This document shows positions 7,744 through 15,384 of a stretch of 22,259 nt of DNA, piece after piece. The position numbers were made by a program, and so were the translations under genes. How positions within the stretch are numbered: position 1 is the first letter of the stretch; the number at the start of each line of letters is the position of its first letter. Source of the DNA: Clostridiales bacterium (lineage in GTDB: Bacteria > Bacillota > Clostridia > Christensenellales > QALW01); contig JAHAAN010000013.1 of the NCBI GenBank assembly GCA_018376855.1, positions 1-22,259 of the forward strand. Reading direction: 5' to 3'. Below the pieces are notes generated by a model. That model was given only the letters and a program-made list of their open reading frames with translations. It was not told where the DNA came from and did not search any database.

Positions 7744-8940
7744 ATGAAGGAGTTATCATTAAAGGCAAAGCAGATACAGCCGTCCGTTACATTGGAGATT
7801 GACGCAAAAGCAAAAAAGATGAAGGCGGAAGGCATAGACGTTGTGGGGTTCGGCGCGGGCGAGCCGGATTTTGACACGCCGCAGTTTATTATTGAGGCGG
7901 CGGATCAGGCTATGCGCGCGGGAAAGACGCGCTACACGCCGGCAGCCGGCACGCTGGAGCTGCGCAAGGCGATCTGCGAGAAGCTTAAAAGAGAGAACGG
8001 GCTGGAATATCAGCCGAGCCAGATCGTCGTTTCAAACGGCGCAAAGCATTCGCTTTATAATACGATGCAGGCGATCTGCAATCCGGGCGACGAGGTTCTG
8101 CTGCCGGGGCCGTATTGGGTGAGCTATTACGAGCAGATTAAGATGGCGGGTGCAACGCCTGTGATCGTCATGGCGCGCGAGGAGGACGGCTTTACGCTCA
8201 GCGCGGAGCAGCTTGAAGCGGCGATCACGCCTTCCACAAAGGCGCTGGTACTTTGCTCTCCGAGCAATCCGACCGGCGCGGTCTACTCCCGTGAGCAGCT
8301 TCAGGCGATCGCGGATATGGCGGTAAAGCACGGGATCTATGTGATCAGCGACGAGATCTATGAGCATTTGCTCTATGACGGGCGCGAGCATGTTTCCATT
8401 GCAAGCCTGGGCGATAAGATCAAGGAGCAGACGATCGTAATTAACGGCATGAGCAAGGCCTACTGCATGACGGGCTGGCGCATTGGGTTTACAGCGAGCA
8501 GCCAGCAGGTTGCTTCGGTGATGGCAAATTACCAGTCTCATGCCACAAGCAATCCCAATTCCATTGCGCAGGCAGCTTCTGTAGCAGCGCTTGCAGGCGG
8601 CAAGGAAAAGGTGAAGGATATGGTGGCGGAGTTTGCGCGCCGGCGCGATTATATGACCGGCCGAATCAATGAGATTCAGGGCTTGAGCGCGCGCAGGCCG
8701 CAGGGAGCGTTTTACCTGTTTGTGAATATCTCCGGCGTGCTGGGCAAGGCGTTTAACGGCGAAACGATACATAACGCGCTGGAGTTTTCCGCAAGCCTTC
8801 TGCAGAACAGCAACGTTGCAGTGGTGCCGGGCGAGGCGTTCGGAGACGGCCGCTATGTGCGTCTTTCCTATGCAACAAGCATGGAAAACATTCAAAAGGG
8901 ACTTGATCGCATCGAGGCCTTTGTCAAGGCGCTTGTGTGA
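7744..8940 (+). CDS. Pyridoxal-phosphate aspartate aminotransferase (class I)
   Basis: This 398-residue fold-type I aminotransferase begins MKELSLKAKQIQPSVTLEID. It shows GAGEPDFDTP near residue 35, SPSNPTGAVYS, SDEIYEHLLYDG, the Schiff-base lysine in NGMSKAYCMTGWR (Lys238) and the substrate-carboxylate arginine in RLSYATS (Arg373). This is the aspartate/aromatic aminotransferase group that interconverts aspartate and 2-oxoglutarate with oxaloacetate and glutamate in the cytoplasm. The ATG at 7744 has AAAGG eight bases upstream and gives the family-typical N-terminus. The ATG at 7738, also with an AAAGG site, is an alternative, and a TTG at 7714 is unlikely. It lies 29 bases before the LeuA-like synthase, so the two form an operon. 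Substrate preference (aspartate, with possible aromatic or alanine activity) is inferred. Confidence 0.93.
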   Translation: MKELSLKAKQIQPSVTLEIDAKAKKMKAEGIDVVGFGAGEPDFDTPQFIIEAADQAMRAGKTRYTPAAGTLELRKAICEKLKRENGLEYQPSQIVVSNGAKHSLYNTMQAICNPGDEVLLPGPYWVSYYEQIKMAGATPVIVMAREEDGFTLSAEQLEAAITPSTKALVLCSPSNPTGAVYSREQLQAIADMAVKHGIYVISDEIYEHLLYDGREHVSIASLGDKIKEQTIVINGMSKAYCMTGWRIGFTASSQQVASVMANYQSHATSNPNSIAQAASVAALAGGKEKVKDMVAEFARRRDYMTGRINEIQGLSARRPQGAFYLFVNISGVLGKAFNGETIHNALEFSASLLQNSNVAVVPGEAFGDGRYVRLSYATSMENIQKGLDRIEAFVKALV

Positions 8941-8969
8941 GCGCGCAAACAAGTCATGGAGGGTTAAAA

Positions 8970-10361
8970 ATGCTGAAATTCAGTCCGGTTACAAATTTAT
9001 TGGAGCAGTCCAATTACCATTATCAGCTTCAGGATGTGCAGGAGCCGAATCTGTACAGAGAGCTGTTTGACTATCAGAGCGTGCCGAAGGTTTCGTTCAA
9101 TCATCGCAATGTGCCGATGAATACGCCTTCGCAGCTGTGGATTACGGATACGACCTTTCGGGACGGGCAGCAGTCGCGTTCGCCGTTCACGGCGGAACAG
9201 ATTCGGGATCTGTTCCGCCTGCTGCATAAGCTCGGCGGCCCCAACGGCATGATCCGCCAAAGCGAATTTTTCCTTTATACGGAGAAGGATCGCCGCGCAG
9301 TGGAGCTTTGCCGTGCCGAGGGCTTTGAATTTCCGGAGATCACAGGCTGGATCCGCGCCAATCCAAAGGATTTTGAGCTGGTCAAGGCGATGGAGATCAA
9401 GGAGACCGGCGTGCTGGTATCCTGCTCGGATTATCACATTTTTAAGAAGATGGGGCTTACGCGCAGGCAGGCCATGGAAAAATATCTCAGCGTAGTGAAG
9501 GCTGCCTTGGAGCACGGAATCGTGCCGCGCTGCCATTTGGAGGATATTACAAGGGCGGACTACTATGGCTTTGTGGTGCCGTTTGTTACGGAGCTGATGC
9601 GTCTGAGCGAGGAGAGCGGCATTAAGATTAAGGTGCGTGCGTGCGATACGCTGGGCTATGGCGTTACTTATCCCGGAAGCGCGCTGCCCAGAAGCGTTCA
9701 GGGCATTATTTACGGCTTGAATCACTATGCGGGCGTTCCCAGCGAGCAAATCGAATGGCACGGCCATAACGATTTTTATAAAGTGGTTACTAATGCGGCA
9801 ACGGCGTGGCTGTACGGCTGTTCGGGCGTGAACTGTTCTCTGCTCGGAATCGGGGAGCGCACGGGCAACTGCCCGGTGGAGGCGATGTGCATCGAGTATG
9901 CGTCCCTGCGGGGAACGGAAAACGGGATGCAGCTTCAGGCCATTACGGAAATTGCCGAGTATTTCGAGCATGAACTGCACTATGAGATTTTCGATCGCAT
10001 GCCCTTTGTGGGGCGCGCCTTTAACGCCACCCGCGCGGGGATCCATGCCGACGGCCTTTTGAAGGATGAGGAGATCTACAATATCTTCGATACGGGAAAG
10101 GTGCTCAACCGCCCCGCAACGGTAGCGGTGGACGCGCATTCCGGCCTTGCGGGCATCGCGTTTTGGATGAACGGCTATTATAAGCTTTCCGAGGATATGC
10201 TGGTGGATAAAAAATCCGATCTTGTGGCGAGGGTGAAGGAACTGGTCGATCAGGAATATGCCAACGGGCGCAATACCTGCATGGGCGACGGCGAATTGGA
10301 CGATATGGTGCACGGCATTGATCCCGAGCTGCATGCGCGTTTAAAGCTGGGGCTGCACTGA
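8970..10361 (+). CDS. LeuA/homocitrate-type synthase, candidate Re-citrate synthase
   Basis: This 463-residue enzyme of the DRE-TIM metallolyase family condenses an acyl-CoA with a 2-oxo acid. Active-site features are visible: DTTFRDGQQ with Arg64 and Asp65, the metal-binding HGHND (His264, His266), and Asn300 in GERTGN. Unlike classical 2-isopropylmalate synthase it has no LeuA regulatory C-terminal domain of about 120 residues; after the barrel comes a short helical tail. The motifs GGPNGMIRQSEFFLY and TRAGIHADGLLKDEEIYNIFDT match my recollection of the clostridial group that includes the Re-citrate synthase of Clostridium kluyveri. If so it makes citrate from acetyl-CoA and oxaloacetate. 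Databases commonly label this group 2-isopropylmalate synthase. The ATG at 8970 has GGAGGG six bases upstream; an in-frame start at 8937 would overlap the previous gene and lacks a site. The aminotransferase partner also handles oxaloacetate and glutamate. Family certain, substrate uncertain. Confidence 0.9.
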   Translation: MLKFSPVTNLLEQSNYHYQLQDVQEPNLYRELFDYQSVPKVSFNHRNVPMNTPSQLWITDTTFRDGQQSRSPFTAEQIRDLFRLLHKLGGPNGMIRQSEFFLYTEKDRRAVELCRAEGFEFPEITGWIRANPKDFELVKAMEIKETGVLVSCSDYHIFKKMGLTRRQAMEKYLSVVKAALEHGIVPRCHLEDITRADYYGFVVPFVTELMRLSEESGIKIKVRACDTLGYGVTYPGSALPRSVQGIIYGLNHYAGVPSEQIEWHGHNDFYKVVTNAATAWLYGCSGVNCSLLGIGERTGNCPVEAMCIEYASLRGTENGMQLQAITEIAEYFEHELHYEIFDRMPFVGRAFNATRAGIHADGLLKDEEIYNIFDTGKVLNRPATVAVDAHSGLAGIAFWMNGYYKLSEDMLVDKKSDLVARVKELVDQEYANGRNTCMGDGELDDMVHGIDPELHARLKLGLH

Positions 10362-10424
10362 GACACGAGCTGAAAAATCATTTTGCCGGAGTTTTGAAAA
10401 CAGCGTGAAACGCAGCTGAAAAGT

Positions 10425-10452
10425 AAAAAAATCGTGAACGGATGATTTTTTT
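10425..10452 (+). terminator. Weak AT-rich terminator candidate
   Basis: AAAAAAATC (10425-10433) is the exact reverse complement of GATTTTTTT (10444-10452), with a 10-base loop. The stem is almost all A-T, so termination would be weak, but it lies between two transcription units and ends in seven T. It could work on either strand. Confidence 0.4.
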
Positions 10453-10462
10453 CAAAAAGCTA

Positions 10463-10492
10463 CTGGTAAAAATTAAGGAAATGTATTACAAT
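10463..10492 (+). promoter_or_regulatory. Probable promoter of the P-loop/thrC unit
   Basis: A TACAAT -10 (10487-10492) lies 30 bases before the next start codon, preceded by a poor -35 (CTGGTA, 10463-10468) with an 18-base spacer. The -10 is good; the -35 matches consensus at only three positions, so an activator or low activity is possible. Confidence 0.45.
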
Positions 10493-10521
10493 AGAAGCAA
10501 CAAAACAAGGAGGTATTTCAT

Positions 10522-10935
10522 ATGATCGAAATTATTTGCGGGAAAAAAGGTTCGGGAAAAACCAAAAGCATCATTGAAAAGGCGAATCATGCGGCGGAGC
10601 ATTGCGACGGAAGCGTTTATTTTATGAATACGGATAACAGCTATATGTATGATTTGACGCATAAGATCCGTTTTATCAACACAAGCGATTACAATGTGGT
10701 GGGCGCTTATTTGATGCTGGGCTTTTTAGATGGACTGGTGGCCTCCAATTTTGATTTGAAGAAAATTTATATCGATGGCTTTATGAAGCATATGGACAGA
10801 GACATCACGCAGCTGGAGGATCTGTTCCAAAAGCTGGAGAAGTACAGCGAGAAATACCATGTGGATCTTTTCCTGAGCGTAAGCAAGGATCGGGCAGAGA
10901 TTCCGGCGTTTATGGAAAAATATTTGATTGACTGA
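10522..10935 (+). CDS. Small P-loop NTPase-like protein of unknown function
   Basis: This 137-residue protein has a Walker A motif at its very N-terminus (CGKKGSGKT, residues 6-14) and a Walker B-like strand ending in Asp (KKIYIDGF, about residues 80-87). A helical region follows (ITQLEDLFQKLEKYSEKYHVD), then a sensor-like strand LFLSVSKD. This is the order of a minimal P-loop ATPase fold with nothing added. The start is well supported by a full AAGGAGGT site seven bases before the ATG. It precedes threonine synthase by 14 bases, so they are probably co-transcribed, though no functional link is evident. I recognise it only as a conserved clostridial hypothetical; a nucleotide-binding regulatory role is possible but unproven. 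Confidence 0.8.
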   Translation: MIEIICGKKGSGKTKSIIEKANHAAEHCDGSVYFMNTDNSYMYDLTHKIRFINTSDYNVVGAYLMLGFLDGLVASNFDLKKIYIDGFMKHMDRDITQLEDLFQKLEKYSEKYHVDLFLSVSKDRAEIPAFMEKYLID

Positions 10936-10949
10936 GGAACATTGCAGAA

Positions 10950-12434
10950 ATGGAATATATAAGCACAAGAAACAATAAGATTTCAGCTTCTTCAAGCTAT
11001 TGCCTGTTAAAGGGCATCTCTGAGGACGGCGGGCTGTTCGTGCCCGAAAGCTTTCCGCAGTTTTCACTGGCGCAGATAGCCGCAATGGGGGAGCTGTCCT
11101 ATGCGGAGCGCGCGCTTTCCGTGCTTTCCGCGTTCCTGACGGATTTTTCGCAGGAGGAGCTGGAAAGCTGCGTAAAGAACGCCTATATGAGCGGAAGCTT
11201 CCATTCGCCTGAGGTTGCGCCGCTTTCGCGCCTTTCGGAAACGGAGAGTGTGCTGGAGCTGTGGCACGGCCCTACGCTGGCGTTTAAGGATATGGCGCTT
11301 CAGCTTCTGCCGCACCTGCTGACAACGGCAAAAAAGAAACAGGGCGAGCAGAGCGAGATCATGATCCTTGTGGCCACGTCGGGAGACACGGGAAAGGCTG
11401 CATTGGAAGGGTTTGCCGATGTGGAGGGCGTTCGCATCACGGTGTTTTATCCGGAGGAGGGTGTAAGCCATACGCAGAAGCTGCAAATGGTTACGCAGCG
11501 CGGCGACAATGTTGTGGTAGGCGCCATTGAAGGCAATTTTGACGATGCGCAGACAGGCGTGAAGCAGATTTTTTCCGATAAAGAATTTAACGAATTGCTG
11601 CTTCGACACGGCGTAAAGCTCTCCAGCGCCAATTCGATCAATTGGGGGCGGCTCGTTCCGCAGATCGTCTACTATTTTTCAGCTTATGCGGATCTGTGCA
11701 AGTGCGGGCGCATTGAATTGGGCGATGAAGTCAATTTCGTAGTGCCCACCGGCAACTTTGGCAACATTCTTGCGGCGTATTATGCCAAGCTCATGGGGCT
11801 TCCCGTACATAAGCTGATCTGCGCGTCCAACTGCAATAACGTGCTGACGGATTTCATTCAAACGGGAACCTATAACGCAAAACGGCCGTTCCATAAGACG
11901 ATCAGCCCTTCCATGGATATTTTGATCTCCAGCAATTTGGAGCGCCTTCTGTTCCATCTGACGGGTAATGACGACCGCATTACGGCGGAGCTGATGAACA
12001 GCCTGAAGCAGAACGGAAGCTATACTGTTTCGCCTGAGCTGATGGAAAAGCTTCATGAAACCTTTGTGGGCGGATATGCTACCGAGGAGCAGACCGTGCA
12101 GACGATTCACGATGCCTATGCGCGCTTTGGCTATATTATGGATACGCATACGGCTGTGGCGCAGAGCGTGTATGACCGCTATGCGGAGCAGACCGGCGAT
12201 CAAACGGTTACGGTGGTGGTTTCCACGGCAAGTGCGCACAAATTTCCGGTGGACGTTGTGCGGGCGATCGACGGGCGTGAGCTTGACGAGCTGGACGCCG
12301 CAGCGGCGCTGGAGGATCTGGGCTTGGAGCAGCCGGATGAGGTGCGTTATCTGTATATGAAGCCTGTGCTGCACGATCTGGTGTGCAAGAAGGATGAGCT
12401 TAAGAGTGTGATTCTGGCTTCGGTGATCGGCTGA
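10950..12434 (+). CDS. thrC: Threonine synthase
   Basis: This 494-residue fold-type II pyridoxal-phosphate enzyme converts O-phosphohomoserine to threonine and phosphate, the last step of threonine synthesis. The N-terminus has the family pattern YISTRNNK...KGISEDGGLFVPE. The cofactor lysine is Lys113 in HGPTLAFKDMALQ, followed by the phosphate-binding VATSGDTGKAALEGF. NFGNILAAYYAKLMGLP and NSINWGRLVPQIVYY are also typical. Length and motif order match the longer (E. coli/yeast-like) class rather than the short Bacillus class. The ATG at 10950 follows TGAGGA at 11 bases, a modest site that overlaps the stop of the P-loop gene, suggesting translational coupling. A strong terminator at 12460-12507 ends the unit. 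No homoserine kinase or dehydrogenase gene is in the window. Confidence 0.96.
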   Translation: MEYISTRNNKISASSSYCLLKGISEDGGLFVPESFPQFSLAQIAAMGELSYAERALSVLSAFLTDFSQEELESCVKNAYMSGSFHSPEVAPLSRLSETESVLELWHGPTLAFKDMALQLLPHLLTTAKKKQGEQSEIMILVATSGDTGKAALEGFADVEGVRITVFYPEEGVSHTQKLQMVTQRGDNVVVGAIEGNFDDAQTGVKQIFSDKEFNELLLRHGVKLSSANSINWGRLVPQIVYYFSAYADLCKCGRIELGDEVNFVVPTGNFGNILAAYYAKLMGLPVHKLICASNCNNVLTDFIQTGTYNAKRPFHKTISPSMDILISSNLERLLFHLTGNDDRITAELMNSLKQNGSYTVSPELMEKLHETFVGGYATEEQTVQTIHDAYARFGYIMDTHTAVAQSVYDRYAEQTGDQTVTVVVSTASAHKFPVDVVRAIDGRELDELDAAAALEDLGLEQPDEVRYLYMKPVLHDLVCKKDELKSVILASVIG

Positions 12435-12459
12435 ATAAGCATATATACAGCTTTATATA

Positions 12460-12507
12460 ACAGGAGGCTTTCAGGCGGGAAACTGCTCTGAAGCGCTCCT
12501 GTTTTTT
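12460..12507 (+). terminator. Rho-independent terminator of thrC
   Basis: ACAGGAG at 12460-12466 pairs with CTCCTGT at 12496-12502; inside, CTTTCAG partly pairs with CTGAAG, and six T follow (12502-12507). It lies 26 bases after the thrC stop. Confidence 0.88.
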
Positions 12508-12561
12508 GGTTGCGCGGGCGGCGCGATATGCAAATAAAAGTCGAAAAACGGGCAAGCATTA

Positions 12562-12590
12562 TTGACATATAGGCCGTTATGCTGTATAAT
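12562..12590 (+). promoter_or_regulatory. Full-consensus sigma-A promoter of rny
   Basis: TTGACA (12562-12567), a 17-base spacer, then TATAAT (12585-12590): twelve of twelve consensus bases. Predicted start is near 12597, giving a leader of about 98 bases before the TTG start of rny. This is the strongest promoter in the window. Confidence 0.92.
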
Positions 12591-12619
12591 TATACAGTTA
12601 AGTGAGTTCTATTTTCTAA

Positions 12620-12638
12620 GGAGTCGGAAAAAGACTCC
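12620..12638 (+). promoter_or_regulatory. Stem-loop in the rny leader
   Basis: GGAGTC (12620-12625) and GACTCC (12633-12638) pair perfectly around a 7-base purine loop (GGAAAAA). It lies about 23 bases inside the predicted transcript and 56 bases before the start codon. No T-run follows, so it is not a terminator; 5' protection of the mRNA or autoregulation is possible. Confidence 0.5.
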
Positions 12639-12694
12639 GTTGGAATAAAAGCTTACGGGCGAATTTATCATTATGGAGAAGGAGGTGTTTCCAT

Positions 12695-14236
12695 TTGGAG
12701 TGGTGGTTGGTTCTCATAATTGCCGCCGCTGCCCTGCTGATCGGAGCGCTTGCGGGTTATTTTATTCGCAGAAGCATGGTGGAAAAGCGTATCGGACGGG
12801 GCGAGGAATTGGCTGCGCGCTTAGTGGATGAAGCCAAGAACAGAGCGGAGATCCTTTCTAAGGAGCGCATTGCCGAGGCAAAAGAGGAAATCCACAGACT
12901 CCGGAGCGAATGCGACAGAGAGTGCAAGGAAAGACGTAACGAAGTTTCAAAGAACGAAAAGAGATTTATCCAGCGGGAAGAGCAGTTTGAAAAGAAGTTC
13001 TATGCGCTGGAGGCTCGTGAGGAAAGCTGTACACAAAAAGAAAAGGATATTCAAAAGCAGCTTCAGGTAGCGGAGGAGCTTGTTCAGCGCAGAGTGGAAA
13101 AGCTGGAGCAGACGGCAAGCCTTACTGCAGAGGAGGCCAAGCAGGAGCTTGTCAGCTCTATTGAAAACGAAGCGAGACGCGATGCAGCGGTGCTTGTGCG
13201 CGATATTGAGCAGAAGGCCAAGCAGGAGGGCGAAAGCCGGGCGCGCAATATCATCACGCTGGCGATTCAGCGCTGCGCTGCGGATCATGTGGCGGAAACA
13301 ACGGTTTCCGTTGTGCCGCTTCCCAACGATGAAATGAAGGGCCGCATTATCGGGCGTGAGGGCAGAAATATCAAAGCCCTTGAGGTAGCTACCGGTGTTG
13401 AGCTGATTATTGACGATACGCCGGAGGCGGTGATCCTTTCCTCGTTCGATCCGATTCGGCGCGACATTGCGCGTATTGCGCTTGAGCGGCTGATCGTGGA
13501 TGGACGGATCCATCCCGCACGCATTGAGGATATTGTGGAAAAGGTACGCAAGGAAGTGGAGGCGCAGATCAAGGAGGCCGGTGAAAACGCCATCTTTGAA
13601 GTAGGCATTCACAATATGCATCCGGAGCTGGTCAAGCTTCTCGGCAGGCTTAAGTACAGAACGAGCTATGGCCAAAATGTGCTGAAGCATTCGCTGGAGG
13701 TTTCGTACATTGCGGGGCTGCTTGCCGGCGAGCTTGGGCTTGATGCCACGATTGCAAAGCGTGCGGGCTTGCTGCACGATATCGGAAAGAGCGTTGATCA
13801 CGAGGTGGAAGGAACGCACATTCAGATCGGTGTGGATCTTGCCAAGAAATACCGTGAAAGCGCGGAGGTTATTCACTGTATCGCGGCGCATCATAACGAC
13901 ATTGAGCCGCAGAGCGTGGAAGCAGTGCTGGTTCAGGCGGCTGACGCCGTTTCGGGCGCACGCCCCGGCGCACGCAGAGAAACTTTAAACAACTATTTGA
14001 AACGTCTTGAAAAACTTGAAGAAATCGCAAATTCATTCCAGGGTGTGGAAAAATGTTTTGCCGTACAGGCAGGCAGAGAGATTCGCATTATTGTAAAACC
14101 GGAGATCATTTCCGAAGAGGGTGCGGTCATTGTAGCAAAGGATATTGCCAAACGCATTGAAAATGAAATGGTATATCCGGGTCAGATCAAAGTGAACGTG
14201 GTGCGTGAAACGCGCACTGTGGAGATCGCTAAATAA
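12695..14236 (+). CDS. rny: Ribonuclease Y
   Basis: RNase Y is the membrane-anchored endoribonuclease that initiates bulk mRNA decay in many Bacillota. The 513-residue protein has the standard order: N-terminal transmembrane helix (about 3-24), long charged coiled coil (about 30-190), a KH RNA-binding domain with GRIIGREGRNIK (216-227), and an HD phosphohydrolase domain with His361-Asp362 in HDIGK and downstream HH (399-400). The C-terminal domain (REIRIIVKPE) is complete. The start is TTG at 12695, chosen because AAGGAGGTG (12679-12687) is seven to eight bases upstream and the anchor helix begins there. The gene has its own full-consensus promoter and a terminator, so it is probably monocistronic. 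Identification is secure. Confidence 0.97.
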   Translation: MEWWLVLIIAAAALLIGALAGYFIRRSMVEKRIGRGEELAARLVDEAKNRAEILSKERIAEAKEEIHRLRSECDRECKERRNEVSKNEKRFIQREEQFEKKFYALEAREESCTQKEKDIQKQLQVAEELVQRRVEKLEQTASLTAEEAKQELVSSIENEARRDAAVLVRDIEQKAKQEGESRARNIITLAIQRCAADHVAETTVSVVPLPNDEMKGRIIGREGRNIKALEVATGVELIIDDTPEAVILSSFDPIRRDIARIALERLIVDGRIHPARIEDIVEKVRKEVEAQIKEAGENAIFEVGIHNMHPELVKLLGRLKYRTSYGQNVLKHSLEVSYIAGLLAGELGLDATIAKRAGLLHDIGKSVDHEVEGTHIQIGVDLAKKYRESAEVIHCIAAHHNDIEPQSVEAVLVQAADAVSGARPGARRETLNNYLKRLEKLEEIANSFQGVEKCFAVQAGREIRIIVKPEIISEEGAVIVAKDIAKRIENEMVYPGQIKVNVVRETRTVEIAK

Positions 14237-14293
14237 TTTTCTTTAAGGAGCTTGTGCACGTAAGCGTGGCGGAAGCGAACGAGAAGAGAACGC

Positions 14294-14320
14294 AAAGGGC
14301 AAGCTTGGCTTGCTCTTTTT
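14294..14320 (+). terminator. Rho-independent terminator of rny
   Basis: AAAGGGCAAGC (14294-14304) pairs over 11 positions, with one G-T wobble, with GCTTGCTCTTT around a TTG loop, and the run continues as TTTTT to 14320. It lies about 58 bases after the rny stop. Confidence 0.9.
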
Positions 14321-14395
14321 CTGTTTCGCGGGAAAATAAAGAGCGGCTGATGCATAACGTGTTGTAGAACGATTAGACGAAAAGGAGCGGTTTTG

Positions 14396-15280
14396 ATGTT
14401 TTTTGCGGATTTGCACTGTGATTTTTTGAGTAAGGCGGCGCGGGGCGCTTCGTTTGAAAAGCCGGAAAGCGGGCAGGCGATCAGCAGGGCGGCGGTTGAG
14501 GGCGGTGGGCTGCGCTTGCTTGGAATGGCGGCTTTCTGCGGAGATTCCCGAATGCTTTCCCGGGAGGAAATGGCCGCCTCGGTGAAAGCGCAGCTTGAGG
14601 CGTATGAAGCGGTTACAGAGCAGCGGGACGGAGATCGGTATCTTGCGGGAACGCAGGTTCGCGCGCTATTAACGCTGGAGGGCTTGGATTACCTGCAGAG
14701 TGTGCAGGAGCTTGGAGCATTTTTGCAAAAAGGGGTGGCAAGCGTAGGGATCATGTGGAACCGCGCCAATGCGCTTGGCGGCAGCGCGCATGAGGATGCT
14801 CCGCTTACCGCGATGGGCAGAGAGGCAGTGGCGCTGCTCGAACGCTGCGGCGTCAAGGTGGATTTAGCACATTCGGGGCGCAGAACCTTTTATGATGTGA
14901 TGGATTGCTGCGAGCGTCCGTTTGTATCTCATGCGAATGTATATAGCGTAACAGAGCATCCGCGAAATTTGGATGATGCGCAGATTCGGATGCTCATTGA
15001 GCGAAAGGGATTGCTGGGGATCTCGTTTTATGCGCCGTTTGCAGGCGGCGATACTTACGGTCAGCTAAGAAGGCATATTGAGCATGTGCTGGATTTGGGC
15101 GGGCAGGATATTTTAGCGTTCGGTTCGGATTTTGACGGCTGCAATCAAACGGTTCGCGGACTGGATACGGCTGAAAAATATCCCGCGTTTGCGGAATATC
15201 TCCGCTTGAAGGGCATGAGCAATACAGTGCTTGAAAAGCTGTGTTTTGGCAACGCGGCAGCGTTCTTTGCGCGGCGGTAA
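14396..15280 (+). CDS. Peptidase family M19 (membrane dipeptidase-type)
   Basis: This 294-residue protein is of the renal-dipeptidase family, zinc enzymes that hydrolyse dipeptides. All expected metal ligands are visible: His7 and Asp9 in DLHCD, bridging Glu95 in TLEG, His159 in LAHSG and His179 in SHAN, plus Asp245 in FGSDFDG. It lacks a signal peptide, so it is probably cytoplasmic, and it is somewhat shorter than many family members. I chose the ATG at 14396, eight bases after AAGGAG (14382-14387); the TTG three bases upstream is less well placed. No clear promoter was found in the 75 bases between the rny terminator and this gene. The SH3-domain gene downstream has its own promoter. Substrate (dipeptides, D-amino-acid dipeptides or others) cannot be read from sequence. 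Confidence 0.93.
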   Translation: MFFADLHCDFLSKAARGASFEKPESGQAISRAAVEGGGLRLLGMAAFCGDSRMLSREEMAASVKAQLEAYEAVTEQRDGDRYLAGTQVRALLTLEGLDYLQSVQELGAFLQKGVASVGIMWNRANALGGSAHEDAPLTAMGREAVALLERCGVKVDLAHSGRRTFYDVMDCCERPFVSHANVYSVTEHPRNLDDAQIRMLIERKGLLGISFYAPFAGGDTYGQLRRHIEHVLDLGGQDILAFGSDFDGCNQTVRGLDTAEKYPAFAEYLRLKGMSNTVLEKLCFGNAAAFFARR

Positions 15281-15323
15281 CCTTTTTCAGCCGGCAGAAA
15301 AAACGAAAATTCAACAATAAATA

Positions 15324-15352
15324 TTGACAAGTGCGGGCTTGTATTATAAAAT
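15324..15352 (+). promoter_or_regulatory. Sigma-A promoter of the SH3-domain gene
   Basis: TTGACA (15324-15329), a 17-base spacer, then TAAAAT (15347-15352): eleven of twelve consensus bases. It lies about 32 bases before the ATG at 15385. Confidence 0.85.
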
Positions 15353-15384
15353 GAACATAAGAAGAATAAAGGTTGGTGGAGTAT

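Noticed and set aside
8937..8969. Start of the LeuA-like synthase at 8937
   Set aside because: It would overlap the aminotransferase stop and lacks a ribosome binding site; the ATG at 8970 has GGAGGG at six bases.
8997..10334. Long minus-strand open frame (445 codons)
   Set aside because: It is antisense to the LeuA-like synthase whose active-site motifs are clear; the product is His/Arg-rich and resembles no family.
12947..13894. Minus-strand open frame of 315 codons
   Set aside because: It mirrors rny, whose KH and HD domains are unmistakable on the plus strand.
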